This document shows, one piece after another, positions 34,725-42,808 of a DNA stretch of 64,000 nucleotides. The position numbers were made by a program, and so were the translations under genes. The DNA is taken from assembly GCA_016722075.1 (NCBI GenBank), contig JADKGW010000001.1:3348001-3412000 (forward strand). The letters are read 5' to 3'. The notes beneath the pieces are model-generated. The model was not told where the DNA came from. It worked only from the letters and a program-made list of their open reading frames with translations, and did no database searches. The stretch is from Candidatus Kouleothrix ribensis (lineage in GTDB: Bacteria > Chloroflexota > Chloroflexia > Chloroflexales > Roseiflexaceae). Position 1 is the first letter of the stretch. Each line of letters begins with the position of its first letter.

Positions 34725-35573
34725 GTGACCACACACAGCATGAGCGGAAAAATCTGCATCGTCACCGGCGCAAGCTCCGGTCTGGGCCGGGCCATCGCTG
34801 CCGAGCTGGCGCGCATGGGCGCGACGGTTGTGCTGGCCTGCCGCAGCCAGGCGCGCGGCACCGCCGCCCAGGCGGCCATCCAGGCGCTCACCGGCAACCC
34901 AAACGTCGAGTTCATGCCGCTCGACGTGGCCGTGCAGCAGTCGGTGCGCGATTTCGCGGCGGCCTACACCCAGGCGCATAGCCGGCTGCATGTGCTGATC
35001 AACAATGCCGCCATCTTCACCGCCCATCGCAGCACCACACCCGATGGCCTGGAGACCATGTTCGCCACCAATCACCTCGGCCCATTCTTGCTGACGCAGC
35101 TGCTGCTCGAGGTGCTCAAGGCCAGCGCACTGGCGCGGGTGATCAACATTACCGGGCCGGCCGCCACACGCGTGCGGCTCGACGACTTGCAGAGCGAGTA
35201 TATGTTCCACTCGGTCGACGCATTCGCCGCCTCGCGGCTATGCGCCCAGCTGTGCAGCTTCGAGCTGGCGCGCCGCCTCGATGGGCGCGGCGTGACGGTC
35301 AACCTGGTCAACCCTGGCCCGATACGCTCAAACCTGATGCACGAGGCACCTGCGATCGTACGTGGGCTGTGGTGGCTCGCGGCCGCACCACCCGAGCGCG
35401 CCGCGCGCACCCCGCTCTACCTCGCGTCCGAACGCACGATCGCCGGCGTCACCGGCAAGTTGTTCAAGCATCGCCGTGAGGTTACGCCACACCCTTATGC
35501 GCGCGACCTGGCCATGCAGCGCGAACTGTGGGCTGCCAGTATGGAGTTGACCGGGCTGGCCCACGCATCCTAA
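34725..35573 (+). CDS. SDR-family protein with altered catalytic residues
   Basis: 282 aa. The NAD(P)-binding Rossmann start is intact (ICIVTGASSGLGRAIA, then ACRSQARG for the 2' phosphate side and NNAAIF), and the layout follows the retinol-dehydrogenase-like SDRs (TTPDGLETMFATNHLGPFLL, VNPGPIRSNL). The expected catalytic Ser is Gly 144 (INITG), the Tyr is Phe 167 and the Lys is Arg 171 (DAFAASRL where YxxSK is usual). It therefore probably binds a dinucleotide without normal oxidoreductase chemistry. The start may be the leaderless GTG at 34725 or the ATG at 34740. It lies 42 nt before the acyl-CoA synthetase gene. Confidence 0.85.
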   Translation: MTTHSMSGKICIVTGASSGLGRAIAAELARMGATVVLACRSQARGTAAQAAIQALTGNPNVEFMPLDVAVQQSVRDFAAAYTQAHSRLHVLINNAAIFTAHRSTTPDGLETMFATNHLGPFLLTQLLLEVLKASALARVINITGPAATRVRLDDLQSEYMFHSVDAFAASRLCAQLCSFELARRLDGRGVTVNLVNPGPIRSNLMHEAPAIVRGLWWLAAAPPERAARTPLYLASERTIAGVTGKLFKHRREVTPHPYARDLAMQRELWAASMELTGLAHAS

Positions 35574-35615
35574 ACATGTGACAGCAGCGGCAAACATGTA
35601 TAAGGAGGTTCTGCA

Positions 35616-37277
35616 ATGACGCGAGCATCCGGCAATGTACCAAACATGACCGACTACGAGGCCGAACGGCGCGACTTCAAACTGGTGGCGCCGGCCGATT
35701 TCAACTGGGCCTACGACGTGATCGACCGCTGGGCCGCCGACCCGCAGCACCAGGCCATGTTCTGGGTCGGCAGCGACGGCACCGAACGCCCGATCACCTT
35801 CGCCGATTTCAGCCGCCGCTCGAATCAGCTGGCCAATGCGCTCGCGGGGCTGGGCGTGGGCCACGGCGACCGGGTGTTCCTCATGCTGCCGCGCCTGGTC
35901 GAATGGTGGGAGTCCATCCTGGGGATCATGAAGGTTGGCGCTGTGTCGATGCCCGGCACCACCCTGCTGACCCCCAAAGACATTGCCTACCGCGCGAACC
36001 TGGCCGAGACGCGTGTGGTGATCACCGATGCGGCCGGCGCAGCCAAGTTCGATGAAGTGCGCGACCAGTGCCCGACCCTGAAGATCTTGATCGTTGTCGG
36101 CGATGAGCGCCCTGGCTGGCATGCCTACGAGCCGCTGGTTGTGGCGGCCGACATCACGCGCGCGCGCCTGAGCACCCCCAGCAGCGACCCGTGTATGATC
36201 TACTTTACCTCGGGCACGGTCGGCTACCCCAAGATGGTGCTGCATACCCACGCCTCATACCCGATCGGCCACGTGATCACCGGCAAGTACTGGCTCGACC
36301 TGCGGCCGGGCGACCTGCATTGGAATATGTCGGAGACCGGCTGGGCCAAGGCCGCCTGGAGCAACCTGTTCGGCCCCTGGAACATGGGTGCGACGCTGTT
36401 CATTCAAGATGCGCGCGGCAAGTTCAACCCGCGCGAGGCGCTCGAGTTCCTACAGCGCTACCCGATCACCACGCTCTGCGCGCCGCCGACGATCTACCGC
36501 ATGCTCGTGCTCGAAGATCTCGGTGCATATACCTTCGCGGCGCTGCGGCACTGCATCGGTGCCGGCGAGCCGCTCAACCCCGAGGTGATCGATACCTGGC
36601 GCACCGCGACCGGCCTGACTATTCGCGATGGCTACGGCCAGACCGAGACAGTGCTGCTATGTGGCAACTTCCCGCCGCTTGAGGTCAAACCCGGCTCGAT
36701 GGGTAAGCCCTCGCCCGGCTTCGATGTGGCGGTGATCGACTTCGACGGCACGGTGCTGCCGCCCAACCGCGAGGGCGACATCGGCGTGCGGATCGCGCCC
36801 GAGCGCCCGCTTGGCCTGTTCCAGGAGTACTGGCGCAACCCCGACGCCAGCGCCGGCTGCATCCGCGGTGATTGGTATATTACCGGCGACCGGGCGATCG
36901 TCGATGAGGACGGCTATTTCTGGTTCGTGGGCCGCGCCGATGATGTGATCCTCAGCGCCGGCTACCGCATCGGCCCGTTCGAGGTCGAGAGCGCGCTGAT
37001 CGAGCACCCGGCCGTAGCCGAGGCCGCCGTGGTGGCCAGCCCCGACGATCTGCGTGGCGAGATTGTCAAGGCCTTCGTGATCCTTGCGCCTGGCCACACA
37101 CCTTCCGATACGCTGGCAACCGAGATCCAGGAGCATGTCAAGCAAGCGACCGCGCCCTATAAGTATCCGCGCGAGATCGAATTCGTGGCCGAGCTACCCA
37201 AGACGATTAGTGGCAAGATCCGGCGCGTCGAGCTGCGCGAGCGCGAGTTCAAACGCCGGCCGAACCATCAGCCGTAG
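35616..37277 (+). CDS. Acyl-CoA synthetase (AMP-forming, medium-chain ACSM-like)
   Basis: 553 aa. ANL-superfamily motifs: P-loop YFTSGTVGYPKM (A3), DGYGQTET (A5), WYITGDRAIVDEDGYFWFVGRADDVI (A7-A8), the hinge GYRIGPFEVE, and the catalytic Lys in PKTISGKIRRVELR (A10). MSETGWAKAAWSNLFGPW is characteristic of the acetyl/medium-chain acyl-CoA synthetase group. It activates a carboxylic acid to its CoA thioester through an acyl-AMP. The acyl chain length is not determinable. A perfect SD, TAAGGAGG, precedes ATG 35616. It follows the catalytically altered SDR, probably co-transcribed. Confidence 0.93.
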   Translation: MTRASGNVPNMTDYEAERRDFKLVAPADFNWAYDVIDRWAADPQHQAMFWVGSDGTERPITFADFSRRSNQLANALAGLGVGHGDRVFLMLPRLVEWWESILGIMKVGAVSMPGTTLLTPKDIAYRANLAETRVVITDAAGAAKFDEVRDQCPTLKILIVVGDERPGWHAYEPLVVAADITRARLSTPSSDPCMIYFTSGTVGYPKMVLHTHASYPIGHVITGKYWLDLRPGDLHWNMSETGWAKAAWSNLFGPWNMGATLFIQDARGKFNPREALEFLQRYPITTLCAPPTIYRMLVLEDLGAYTFAALRHCIGAGEPLNPEVIDTWRTATGLTIRDGYGQTETVLLCGNFPPLEVKPGSMGKPSPGFDVAVIDFDGTVLPPNREGDIGVRIAPERPLGLFQEYWRNPDASAGCIRGDWYITGDRAIVDEDGYFWFVGRADDVILSAGYRIGPFEVESALIEHPAVAEAAVVASPDDLRGEIVKAFVILAPGHTPSDTLATEIQEHVKQATAPYKYPREIEFVAELPKTISGKIRRVELREREFKRRPNHQP

Positions 37278-37675
37278 CGCAGGGTTCGCACAATTACAGG
37301 TTGGCGGCCACTCTCCCCAGCTGGAAGAACGGGCAGGCGGCGGGGCCATATAGCGTGCCAATCCGGCGACGTAAAACCTACCCATGAAACCCAGGGGTGC
37401 GGGGCGGTCGTGCCGCCCCACCCCCAACCGCTCTCACCTGTAGGGTTGTCGCCCAGCACGCCGGGCCACGTGGATACCTCCCCCCGTACCCGCTCCCCAC
37501 GTGCGGGGAGCAGGCGAGCATGTGGCGTTCACGCTCAAGTGTATGCCCCAGCTGAGGTGCCCAGGGTCTTCGGGCGATGCCTGTTTTTGGTGCGGTGAAG
37601 CGCAGCCGCACCAGATAGCGCGCTGCCTGCAGGCATGCGACCCACCCCCCGCGAAGGGCATGCCCTACCGGAGCG
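37278..37675. other. Convergent intergenic region with GC hairpins
   Basis: 398 nt, no gene. Two GC stems are visible: GGGGT/ACCCC with GGGGCGG/CCGCCCC around TCGTG (about 37394-37424), and GCTCCCC (37492) with GGGGAGC (37505). Neither has a T tract, but either could end transcripts from the flanking convergent genes. Confidence 0.6.
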
Positions 37676-39019
37676 CTAGCCGGCCGAGGAGTCTGGCTGA
37701 TGCGGTGGCGCAGCCCCGGCCGGTGGCACAATCAGCACCTTGTCGATCCGCCGGCCATCCATATCGACCACTTCAAAGATATACCCCTGCCACTCACTAC
37801 GATCGCCCGCGTGCGGGATGCGCCCAAGCTGCGCAAGCATGAAGCCGGCCAGCGTCTCGAAGCCTGGCCGGGCCAGCATATCGGCGCGCGCCGGCAGCCC
37901 GACGCGCTGCTGCACATCGGCAAACTGAAGCAGCCCATCGACCAGGTAGCTCCCATCGGCGCGCCGCACGATCGACTCGTCGGTGTCGTCGTACTCGTCG
38001 TCGATTGCGCCAACAACTTGCTCGAGAATATCTTCAAGCGTGATCAGGCCGGCGACCTGGCCATACTCATCGATCACGATCGCCATGCCGCTACGTGCTT
38101 GCCGTAGCTGTTGGAACGCCGTGAGCGCGCGCTGGCTCGCCAGCACATAGTGGATCGGTCGCACCAGTGCCGGCAGATCGGGCGGCGCCGGCTGGCCCCA
38201 CGCGGGCAGCAGATCCTTCACATACAGCAGGCCCACCATCTGGTCGAGCGAGCCGCGATACACCGGCACGCGCGAGTAGCCGGCCTCGGTGATCTGGCCG
38301 AGCGCCTCGGCAAATGGGATGTCGATCGGCAGCGCAGTGATCTGCGTGCGCGGGGTCATAAGCGAGCGCACGCTTCGGTCGCCAAAGCCGAAAATATTCG
38401 TGATCAGCTCTTGCTCGGCGGCCTCGACCGTGCCGCCCGAGGCACCCTCGCGCACCAGCGCGATAATGTCATCCTCAGTGACCGCAGACTCCTCGAGCCT
38501 GTGGCGGCCGAGCAGCCGCAGCACCAGTTCGGTCGAAAACGTCAGCAGGCCAACCATCGGCGACAGCGCGCGCGACAGCATGCCCATGAACGGGGCCACT
38601 CGGCGCGACACCTGCTCGGCACTCTGGAGCGCCAGGCGCTTGGGCACCAGCTCGCCAAGGATCAGCGAGAGGTAGCTGATTAGCAGCACGACCAGCACCA
38701 GCGCAATACTACCTGCGTAGGGCGCCAGCACCGGCAAGGTCTGTAGGCGCTGGCCCAGCGCGGCGGCCAGGCTCGCGCCGCCAAAGACTGCCGCAAATGT
38801 ACTGATCACCGTAATACCAACCTGCACCGTCGATAGGAAGCGGTTGGGGTTCTCGGCCAGCGTCAGCGCCGCCTGAGCGCCTGCTTGCCCATCCCTGGCC
38901 ATCTGCTCGAGCCGGCCCTTGCGCGCCGATACGATCGCGATCTCGGAGGCCGCGAAGAAGCCATTCGCCAGGATCAACCCCACAATCAGCACGAGCTCGA
39001 GCACAATACTTGTGATCAT
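37676..39019 (-). CDS. CNNM/CorB-type transporter-associated protein (HlyC/CorC family)
   Basis: 447 aa from ATG 39019, which has SD GAGGAG. An N-terminal DUF21/CNNM membrane domain (~1-200) has about four hydrophobic segments (LELVLIVGLILANGFFAASE, IALVLVVLLISYLSLILGELVPKRLAL). A CBS pair (~215-340) includes VRSLMTPRTQITALP, GYSRVPVYRGSLDQMVGLLYVKDLL and AIVIDEYGQVAGLITLEDIL. The C-terminal CorC_HlyC domain (~355-435) includes GSYLVDGLLQFADV. The family is linked to magnesium (and cobalt) efflux. The upstream reading-frame extension into the hairpin-rich spacer is not credible. Confidence 0.92.
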   Translation of the reverse strand: MITSIVLELVLIVGLILANGFFAASEIAIVSARKGRLEQMARDGQAGAQAALTLAENPNRFLSTVQVGITVISTFAAVFGGASLAAALGQRLQTLPVLAPYAGSIALVLVVLLISYLSLILGELVPKRLALQSAEQVSRRVAPFMGMLSRALSPMVGLLTFSTELVLRLLGRHRLEESAVTEDDIIALVREGASGGTVEAAEQELITNIFGFGDRSVRSLMTPRTQITALPIDIPFAEALGQITEAGYSRVPVYRGSLDQMVGLLYVKDLLPAWGQPAPPDLPALVRPIHYVLASQRALTAFQQLRQARSGMAIVIDEYGQVAGLITLEDILEQVVGAIDDEYDDTDESIVRRADGSYLVDGLLQFADVQQRVGLPARADMLARPGFETLAGFMLAQLGRIPHAGDRSEWQGYIFEVVDMDGRRIDKVLIVPPAGAAPPHQPDSSAG

Positions 39020-39101
39020 CAACACTCCTCTACGGCCTTGCACGTGATCCGACCGAGTTGGTATGATACCAAATTCGAATGAACACTTATACTTGGTGAG
39101 G

Positions 39102-39176
39102 GTGCGGGAGCGGCTTCGCCGCCCCCGCACATTGCTTCTGTTGCAGTGCGCGGCTTCGCCGCGCACTGCAACAGAA
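39102..39176 (-). repeat. Twin hairpins sharing a GCGG-CTTCG-CCGC core
   Basis: First hairpin: 12-nt arms 39102-39113 and 39119-39130. Second: perfect 18-nt arms 39136-39153 and 39159-39176. Both enclose CTTCG. In the first, the one imperfect position is A-C on the plus strand but G-U on the minus strand, favouring function in the leftward transcript. They lie downstream of the sigma-factor terminator and upstream of the CNNM gene; no U tract follows. Confidence 0.75.
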
Positions 39177-39234
39177 AACGTACGTGATCAACCGAACTTG
39201 ATATGGTACCAACTTGTGTGCCAATCGGGCCGGT

Positions 39235-39276
39235 ACAAACAACGTGGGGCGGCCGCGACTTGTCGCGACCGCCCCA
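39235..39276 (-). terminator. Rho-independent terminator of the primary-type sigma gene
   Basis: TGGGGCGG (39245-39252) pairs with CCGCCCCA (39269-39276), and the inner CGCGAC (39254) pairs with GTCGCG (39262). Read leftward it starts 24 nt after the sigma stop and is followed by CGTTGTTTGT. Confidence 0.75.
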
Positions 39277-39300
39277 TTCGTACCGCTATGCGCGTTGGCG

Positions 39301-40341
39301 CTACTCGAGGTAGGCCTGTAGCCGCGCGCCAACGCTCGGCGAGCGCAGGTGCCGTAGCGCCTCGGCCTCAATCTGGCGCGTGCGCTCGCGCGTGATGCCG
39401 AATGTCACACCAACCTCTTCGAGCGTGCGCCGGCGCCCGTCGGTCAGGCCGTAGCGCAGCTGCAAGATCGCGCGCTCGCGCTCGGGCAGCTCCATGAGCG
39501 CACTGATCAGATCCTGCTGCAACATGCGCTGCGCGGCGATCTCGACTGGCGCAGAGGCTTCATCGTCGGCCAGGTGATCGCTCAAGTGGCCTTCGCCTTC
39601 GTCGCCCAACGGCTGCTCAAGCGAGATCGGCTGAGCCGAGGCCTGCAACAGCCGCTCGACCTTGCGCACACCCACACCCAGCGCCTCGGCGATCTCCTCG
39701 GCCGTGGGCGCGCGCTCAAGCGCCTGCTCGAGCTGGTGCGTTACGCGCCGCAGCTGGCCGATCGCGTCGCTCAGATGCACCGGCAGCCGGATCAGCCGGC
39801 CTTGCTCGGCAATCGCGCGCGTGACGGCCTGGCGAATCCACCAGGTGGCGTAGGTTGAGAAGCGGTTACCGCGTGTGTAGTCGAATTTCTCCACCGCGCG
39901 CATCAGGCCAATATTGCCCTCTTGTACCAGATCCATAAATGAAAGCGGGCCACCATGATACTTCTTCGCAATGCTCACCACCAGCCGTAAATTCGACTGG
40001 ATCAGCTTGCGGCGCGCCTCATCGCCCTGCATAATCGCACGCTCGATCGCGATACGCTCGCGCCACGTGGCATGCTCAAGCTGCTGTAGCGCCTTGCGCG
40101 CCTCGATCCCCTTGATGATCTCCTGCGCCAATGTCACTTCGTCGGCGGCCGTCAGCAGCGAAACTTGGCCGATCTCGCGCAGGTAGGTCTGCACCGAGTC
40201 TTCCATTGGCTCAACATCACGCTCGGCCTCTTCGGCGATCACATCAGCTGGATCGTCGCCCCAGGCAAGCTCCGGATCATCAGCACGAGGTTTCTGCGCA
40301 GGAGCGACGACATAGGCCGAGAGGGTATCGATTTCGCTCAT
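39301..40341 (-). CDS. RNA polymerase sigma factor, RpoD/SigA family (group 1/2)
   Basis: 346 aa from ATG 40341 (SD GGAG; a TTG at 40362 is less likely). Region 1.2 is EDSVQTYLREIGQVSLLT. Region 2 has KLIQSNLRLVVSIAKKYHG, LVQEGNIGLMRAVEKFDYTRG and RFSTYATWWIRQAVTRAI, the core-binding and -10-binding helices. Region 3 is LIRLPVHLSDAI onward. Region 4 has LPERERAILQLRYGL and the HTH TLEEVGVTFGITRERTRQIEAEAL, which binds -35. Region 1.1 is short and acidic. It is either the housekeeping factor or a close paralogue; the many TTGACA/TATAAT-like promoters in this window match its expected specificity. Confidence 0.93.
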   Translation of the reverse strand: MSEIDTLSAYVVAPAQKPRADDPELAWGDDPADVIAEEAERDVEPMEDSVQTYLREIGQVSLLTAADEVTLAQEIIKGIEARKALQQLEHATWRERIAIERAIMQGDEARRKLIQSNLRLVVSIAKKYHGGPLSFMDLVQEGNIGLMRAVEKFDYTRGNRFSTYATWWIRQAVTRAIAEQGRLIRLPVHLSDAIGQLRRVTHQLEQALERAPTAEEIAEALGVGVRKVERLLQASAQPISLEQPLGDEGEGHLSDHLADDEASAPVEIAAQRMLQQDLISALMELPERERAILQLRYGLTDGRRRTLEEVGVTFGITRERTRQIEAEALRHLRSPSVGARLQAYLE

Positions 40342-40547
40342 TGTTGGTCCGCTCCGTGACAAGCTCAGAACTGAGCGCGTCAGCTGTGATATGCTTCCGG
40401 CTGATCGTCCAGCGCGACAGCTACCATCGATACGCAGAAAGCCAGACAGACGGATGCACCGCCAGTCGCAGACTGAACATCTATGGTACCGCTCCAGCGC
40501 GCCGAAAGTTTCGCCGCATATCGGGTACGTTTTGTTGTTACCCCCCT

Positions 40548-41597
40548 CTAGACTTGCCGGCTCAATACAAAGTCACACACCTCGCTAAGCGTACGGGTGG
40601 TTGCCGAGGCCGGGAAGATCTTCAGCTGGTCGAGCGCCCGGCGAATGTTGGCCTGGGCTGCGGCCATGGCGCGATCTACGCCGCCGGCTCTAATCACCGC
40701 ATCGACCAGCTGTGACACGTTGGCTGGGTCGGGTAGCGCCGTGCGTGCCACTTCGCGCAGCAGTTGGTCGCCACTATGCGCTACGGCATAGATCAGCGGC
40801 AGCGTCAATGTCCCTTCGCGCAGGTCGTTGCCGGCCGGCTTGCCGAGTGTGGCTTCGTCGCCGGTGAAATCGAGCACGTCATCGACGATCTGAAACGCCA
40901 ACCCGAGATCGTAGCCAAATTGGCCCAGCACAGCCACCTGCTCGGGTGTGCCGCCGGCTACCGCAATGCCGGCCTTGCACGAAGCTTCAAACAGCGCGGC
41001 AGTTTTGCTGCCGATCTTGAAGAAATATTGGTCGAGCGCTATGTCCAGCGGCTCGAGCTGGGTTACTGGCCGCAACTCGCCCTCTACCACCGTTTGCGCA
41101 GCGTCGGCATAAAACTTGATGATCCGCGGATCAGGTTCGCCGGCCAGCTCGCCGGCCGCCAGCGCAAAGAAGTAGTCGCCGAGCATCAGCGCTACGTGGC
41201 GATCCCAGCGCGCATGCACTGTCACCCGCCCACGCCGTCGCAGCGCGTGATCGACCAGGTCGTCGTGTACCAGCGAGGCCGCGTGCAGCAGCTCGATCGC
41301 CACCGCCGGGCGCGCGGCACGCTCGAAATCGAAACGACCCAGCCGGGCGGCCAGCAATACCAGCACTGCGCGCAAGCGCTTGCCGCCGGCCGCTACTGTG
41401 TAGGCCCCCGCAGCGGCAAGCAGGCGCGCCTGCGAGGCGGTGCGCTCGATCATCATGCGTTCGATGCTTGCAAGGTCGTCGCTTAGCCCCGCCCGCCGAA
41501 TCACATCGCTGATACTTGAGGTTACTAATCGAACGGGCGCCGACACGTCCACCACACTGGGCGCGGGGAGATCCCGCTGTAGCGCTGGGGTGGCCAT
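40548..41597 (-). CDS. Polyprenyl diphosphate synthase (trans-type)
   Basis: 349 aa from ATG 41597 (AAAGG 8 nt upstream; an upstream GTG at 41618 is less likely). It shows GGKRLRAVLVLL, the first Asp-rich motif in LLHAASLVHDDLVDHALRRRG (DDLVD), the second in GLAFQIVDDVLDFTGD, and the Lys/Gln region LGKPAGNDLREGTLTLPL. It condenses IPP with allylic diphosphates to make the chain of quinones or carotenoid precursors; chain length is not assignable. The promoter overlaps a 9-bp inverted repeat (separate entry). It precedes the sigma gene on the same strand with ~200 nt between. Confidence 0.94.
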   Translation of the reverse strand: MATPALQRDLPAPSVVDVSAPVRLVTSSISDVIRRAGLSDDLASIERMMIERTASQARLLAAAGAYTVAAGGKRLRAVLVLLAARLGRFDFERAARPAVAIELLHAASLVHDDLVDHALRRRGRVTVHARWDRHVALMLGDYFFALAAGELAGEPDPRIIKFYADAAQTVVEGELRPVTQLEPLDIALDQYFFKIGSKTAALFEASCKAGIAVAGGTPEQVAVLGQFGYDLGLAFQIVDDVLDFTGDEATLGKPAGNDLREGTLTLPLIYAVAHSGDQLLREVARTALPDPANVSQLVDAVIRAGGVDRAMAAAQANIRRALDQLKIFPASATTRTLSEVCDFVLSRQV

Positions 41598-41630
41598 AAG
41601 ACGAACCTTTCTAGACACTGGTATACTAAC

Positions 41631-41680
41631 ATTGTGATAGATAACACTGTTAAATATATCACAATTTTAATGCGAGTCAA
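41631..41680 (-). promoter_or_regulatory. Promoter and putative operator of the polyprenyl synthase gene
   Basis: Leftward promoter TTGACT (41680-41675), 16 nt, TATATT (41658-41653). A perfect inverted repeat ATTGTGATA (41631-41639) / TATCACAAT (41657-41665), 17 nt apart, brackets the start region; its right half overlaps the -10. The arrangement suits a repressor, though a fortuitous AT-rich palindrome cannot be excluded. Confidence 0.6.
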
Positions 41681-41746
41681 ACCTCGCGTATGCCGGGTGC
41701 GGGTGATCGGGGCGCGGCCGAGGGCTGCCGCATCATGCATACTGTA

Positions 41747-42697
41747 CTAGCATAGCTTCAGCGCCAGTGTGCCATTGGCACTAAACCCGCAGGCGGCCAG
41801 GAACTGCTCGGCGCCCGACCCAGGCTCGCGAAATGCGGCATGCAGCAGTGCGCAGCCACGCGCCTGGGCCAGCGCAGCGGCCGACTCGACCAGCGCCCGG
41901 CCTGCACCCTGGCGGCGCGAATCCACCGGCACCACCAGGTCGTCGAGCGTGGCGTACCAGCCGCGTAGCGATTGGTGGAACGCCGGCATGGCCACGCCAA
42001 CAATCTGCCCATGCATCTCGGCCACCAGCACCGGCTTATCAGGATCGTTCAGCCGATCGCGCAGCAGTGCCTCGGCCGCCACCGCCCGGCTGTCGTCCCA
42101 GCTGTGCCCACCGATCAGCAGATCGAGCGCCATCGGCATGTCGGACAAGCCCGCATAGCGCACCAGCGCCGGCCCGGCCGGGCCGCGCAGCAGCTCGCGC
42201 GTGCGAGTCTCGCGGCACCAGCGATCGATCGCCTGGAGATGGGTTGGGAATGCCATCGGCGCTGGTAGTGCGTCGGCGCTGAATATGCCTGCCTCGGTTG
42301 CATCGTCGGCGGCCACCAGCTCGCCACCTGTGGCGGTCGCCGCATAGATGATCAGCAGGCCGGTGTGCTGGCCCTCGCCGATCGAATACACTCCCAACAA
42401 ATGGTCGACCCGCACTAACAACCCGGTCTCCTCGTGGCACTCACGGATGGCCGCCTCTTCGGCGCTCTCGCCCAGCTCCATGAAGCCGGCCGGCAATGCC
42501 CAGCAGCCGGCGCGTGGCGCATAGCGCCGGCGTACCAGCACGATCTGGCCTTCGAGCGCAACCACCACACCAACCGCCGGCACCGGGTTACGATACAGGA
42601 TGAAGCCACAGGCTGGGCAGACATCACGCTCACGCTCATCGACCAGCCGGCGCTCCATTGCCGTGCCACAGCGCGCACAGTAGACGGGTTGAGCCAT
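41747..42697 (-). CDS. Zinc ribbon - Nudix hydrolase - GNAT acetyltransferase fusion
   Basis: 316 aa. An N-terminal zinc ribbon has CARCG...CPACG (~8-33). The Nudix domain (~40-160) has the box GFMELGESAEEAAIRECHEETGL. The C-terminal GNAT domain (~178-316) has VLVAEMHGQIVGVAMPAF, LDDLVVPVDSRRQGAGRALVESA (acetyl-CoA loop RRQGAG) and FLAACGFSANGTLALKL. The ribbon plus Nudix part resembles NADH pyrophosphatase-like proteins. The fusion suggests coupled hydrolysis and acetylation, or two unrelated housekeeping activities; substrates are unknown. SD AGGAG precedes ATG 42697, and a TAGTGCG two-armed repeat sits just upstream of the SD. Confidence 0.9.
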   Translation of the reverse strand: MAQPVYCARCGTAMERRLVDERERDVCPACGFILYRNPVPAVGVVVALEGQIVLVRRRYAPRAGCWALPAGFMELGESAEEAAIRECHEETGLLVRVDHLLGVYSIGEGQHTGLLIIYAATATGGELVAADDATEAGIFSADALPAPMAFPTHLQAIDRWCRETRTRELLRGPAGPALVRYAGLSDMPMALDLLIGGHSWDDSRAVAAEALLRDRLNDPDKPVLVAEMHGQIVGVAMPAFHQSLRGWYATLDDLVVPVDSRRQGAGRALVESAAALAQARGCALLHAAFREPGSGAEQFLAACGFSANGTLALKLC

Positions 42698-42709
42698 GAT
42701 ATATTCTCC

Positions 42710-42749
42710 TAGTGCGTAGTGCAGCAGTACTACGACACATTACGCACTA
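42710..42749. repeat. Two-armed period-7 element, TAGTGCG words
   Basis: Left arm TAGTGCG (42710) and TAGTGCA (42717). Right arm ACTACGA (42729), CACATTA (42736), CGCACTA (42743). A perfect 9-bp inverted repeat pairs 42710-42718 with 42741-42749. It lies in the 5' leader of the Nudix-GNAT gene, touching its SD. Confidence 0.7.
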
Positions 42750-42808
42750 TGGTGGTGAGCGTATGTATCCATTGTAGCGTTCTGCTGCCTCGGCCGCGTG
42801 TCTCTTGG

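Noticed and set aside
37278..37675. Possible CRISPR or small RNA in the hairpin-rich gap
   Set aside because: The GC stems are single, differ from one another and have no regular spacers; no tRNA-like or rRNA-like core was seen.
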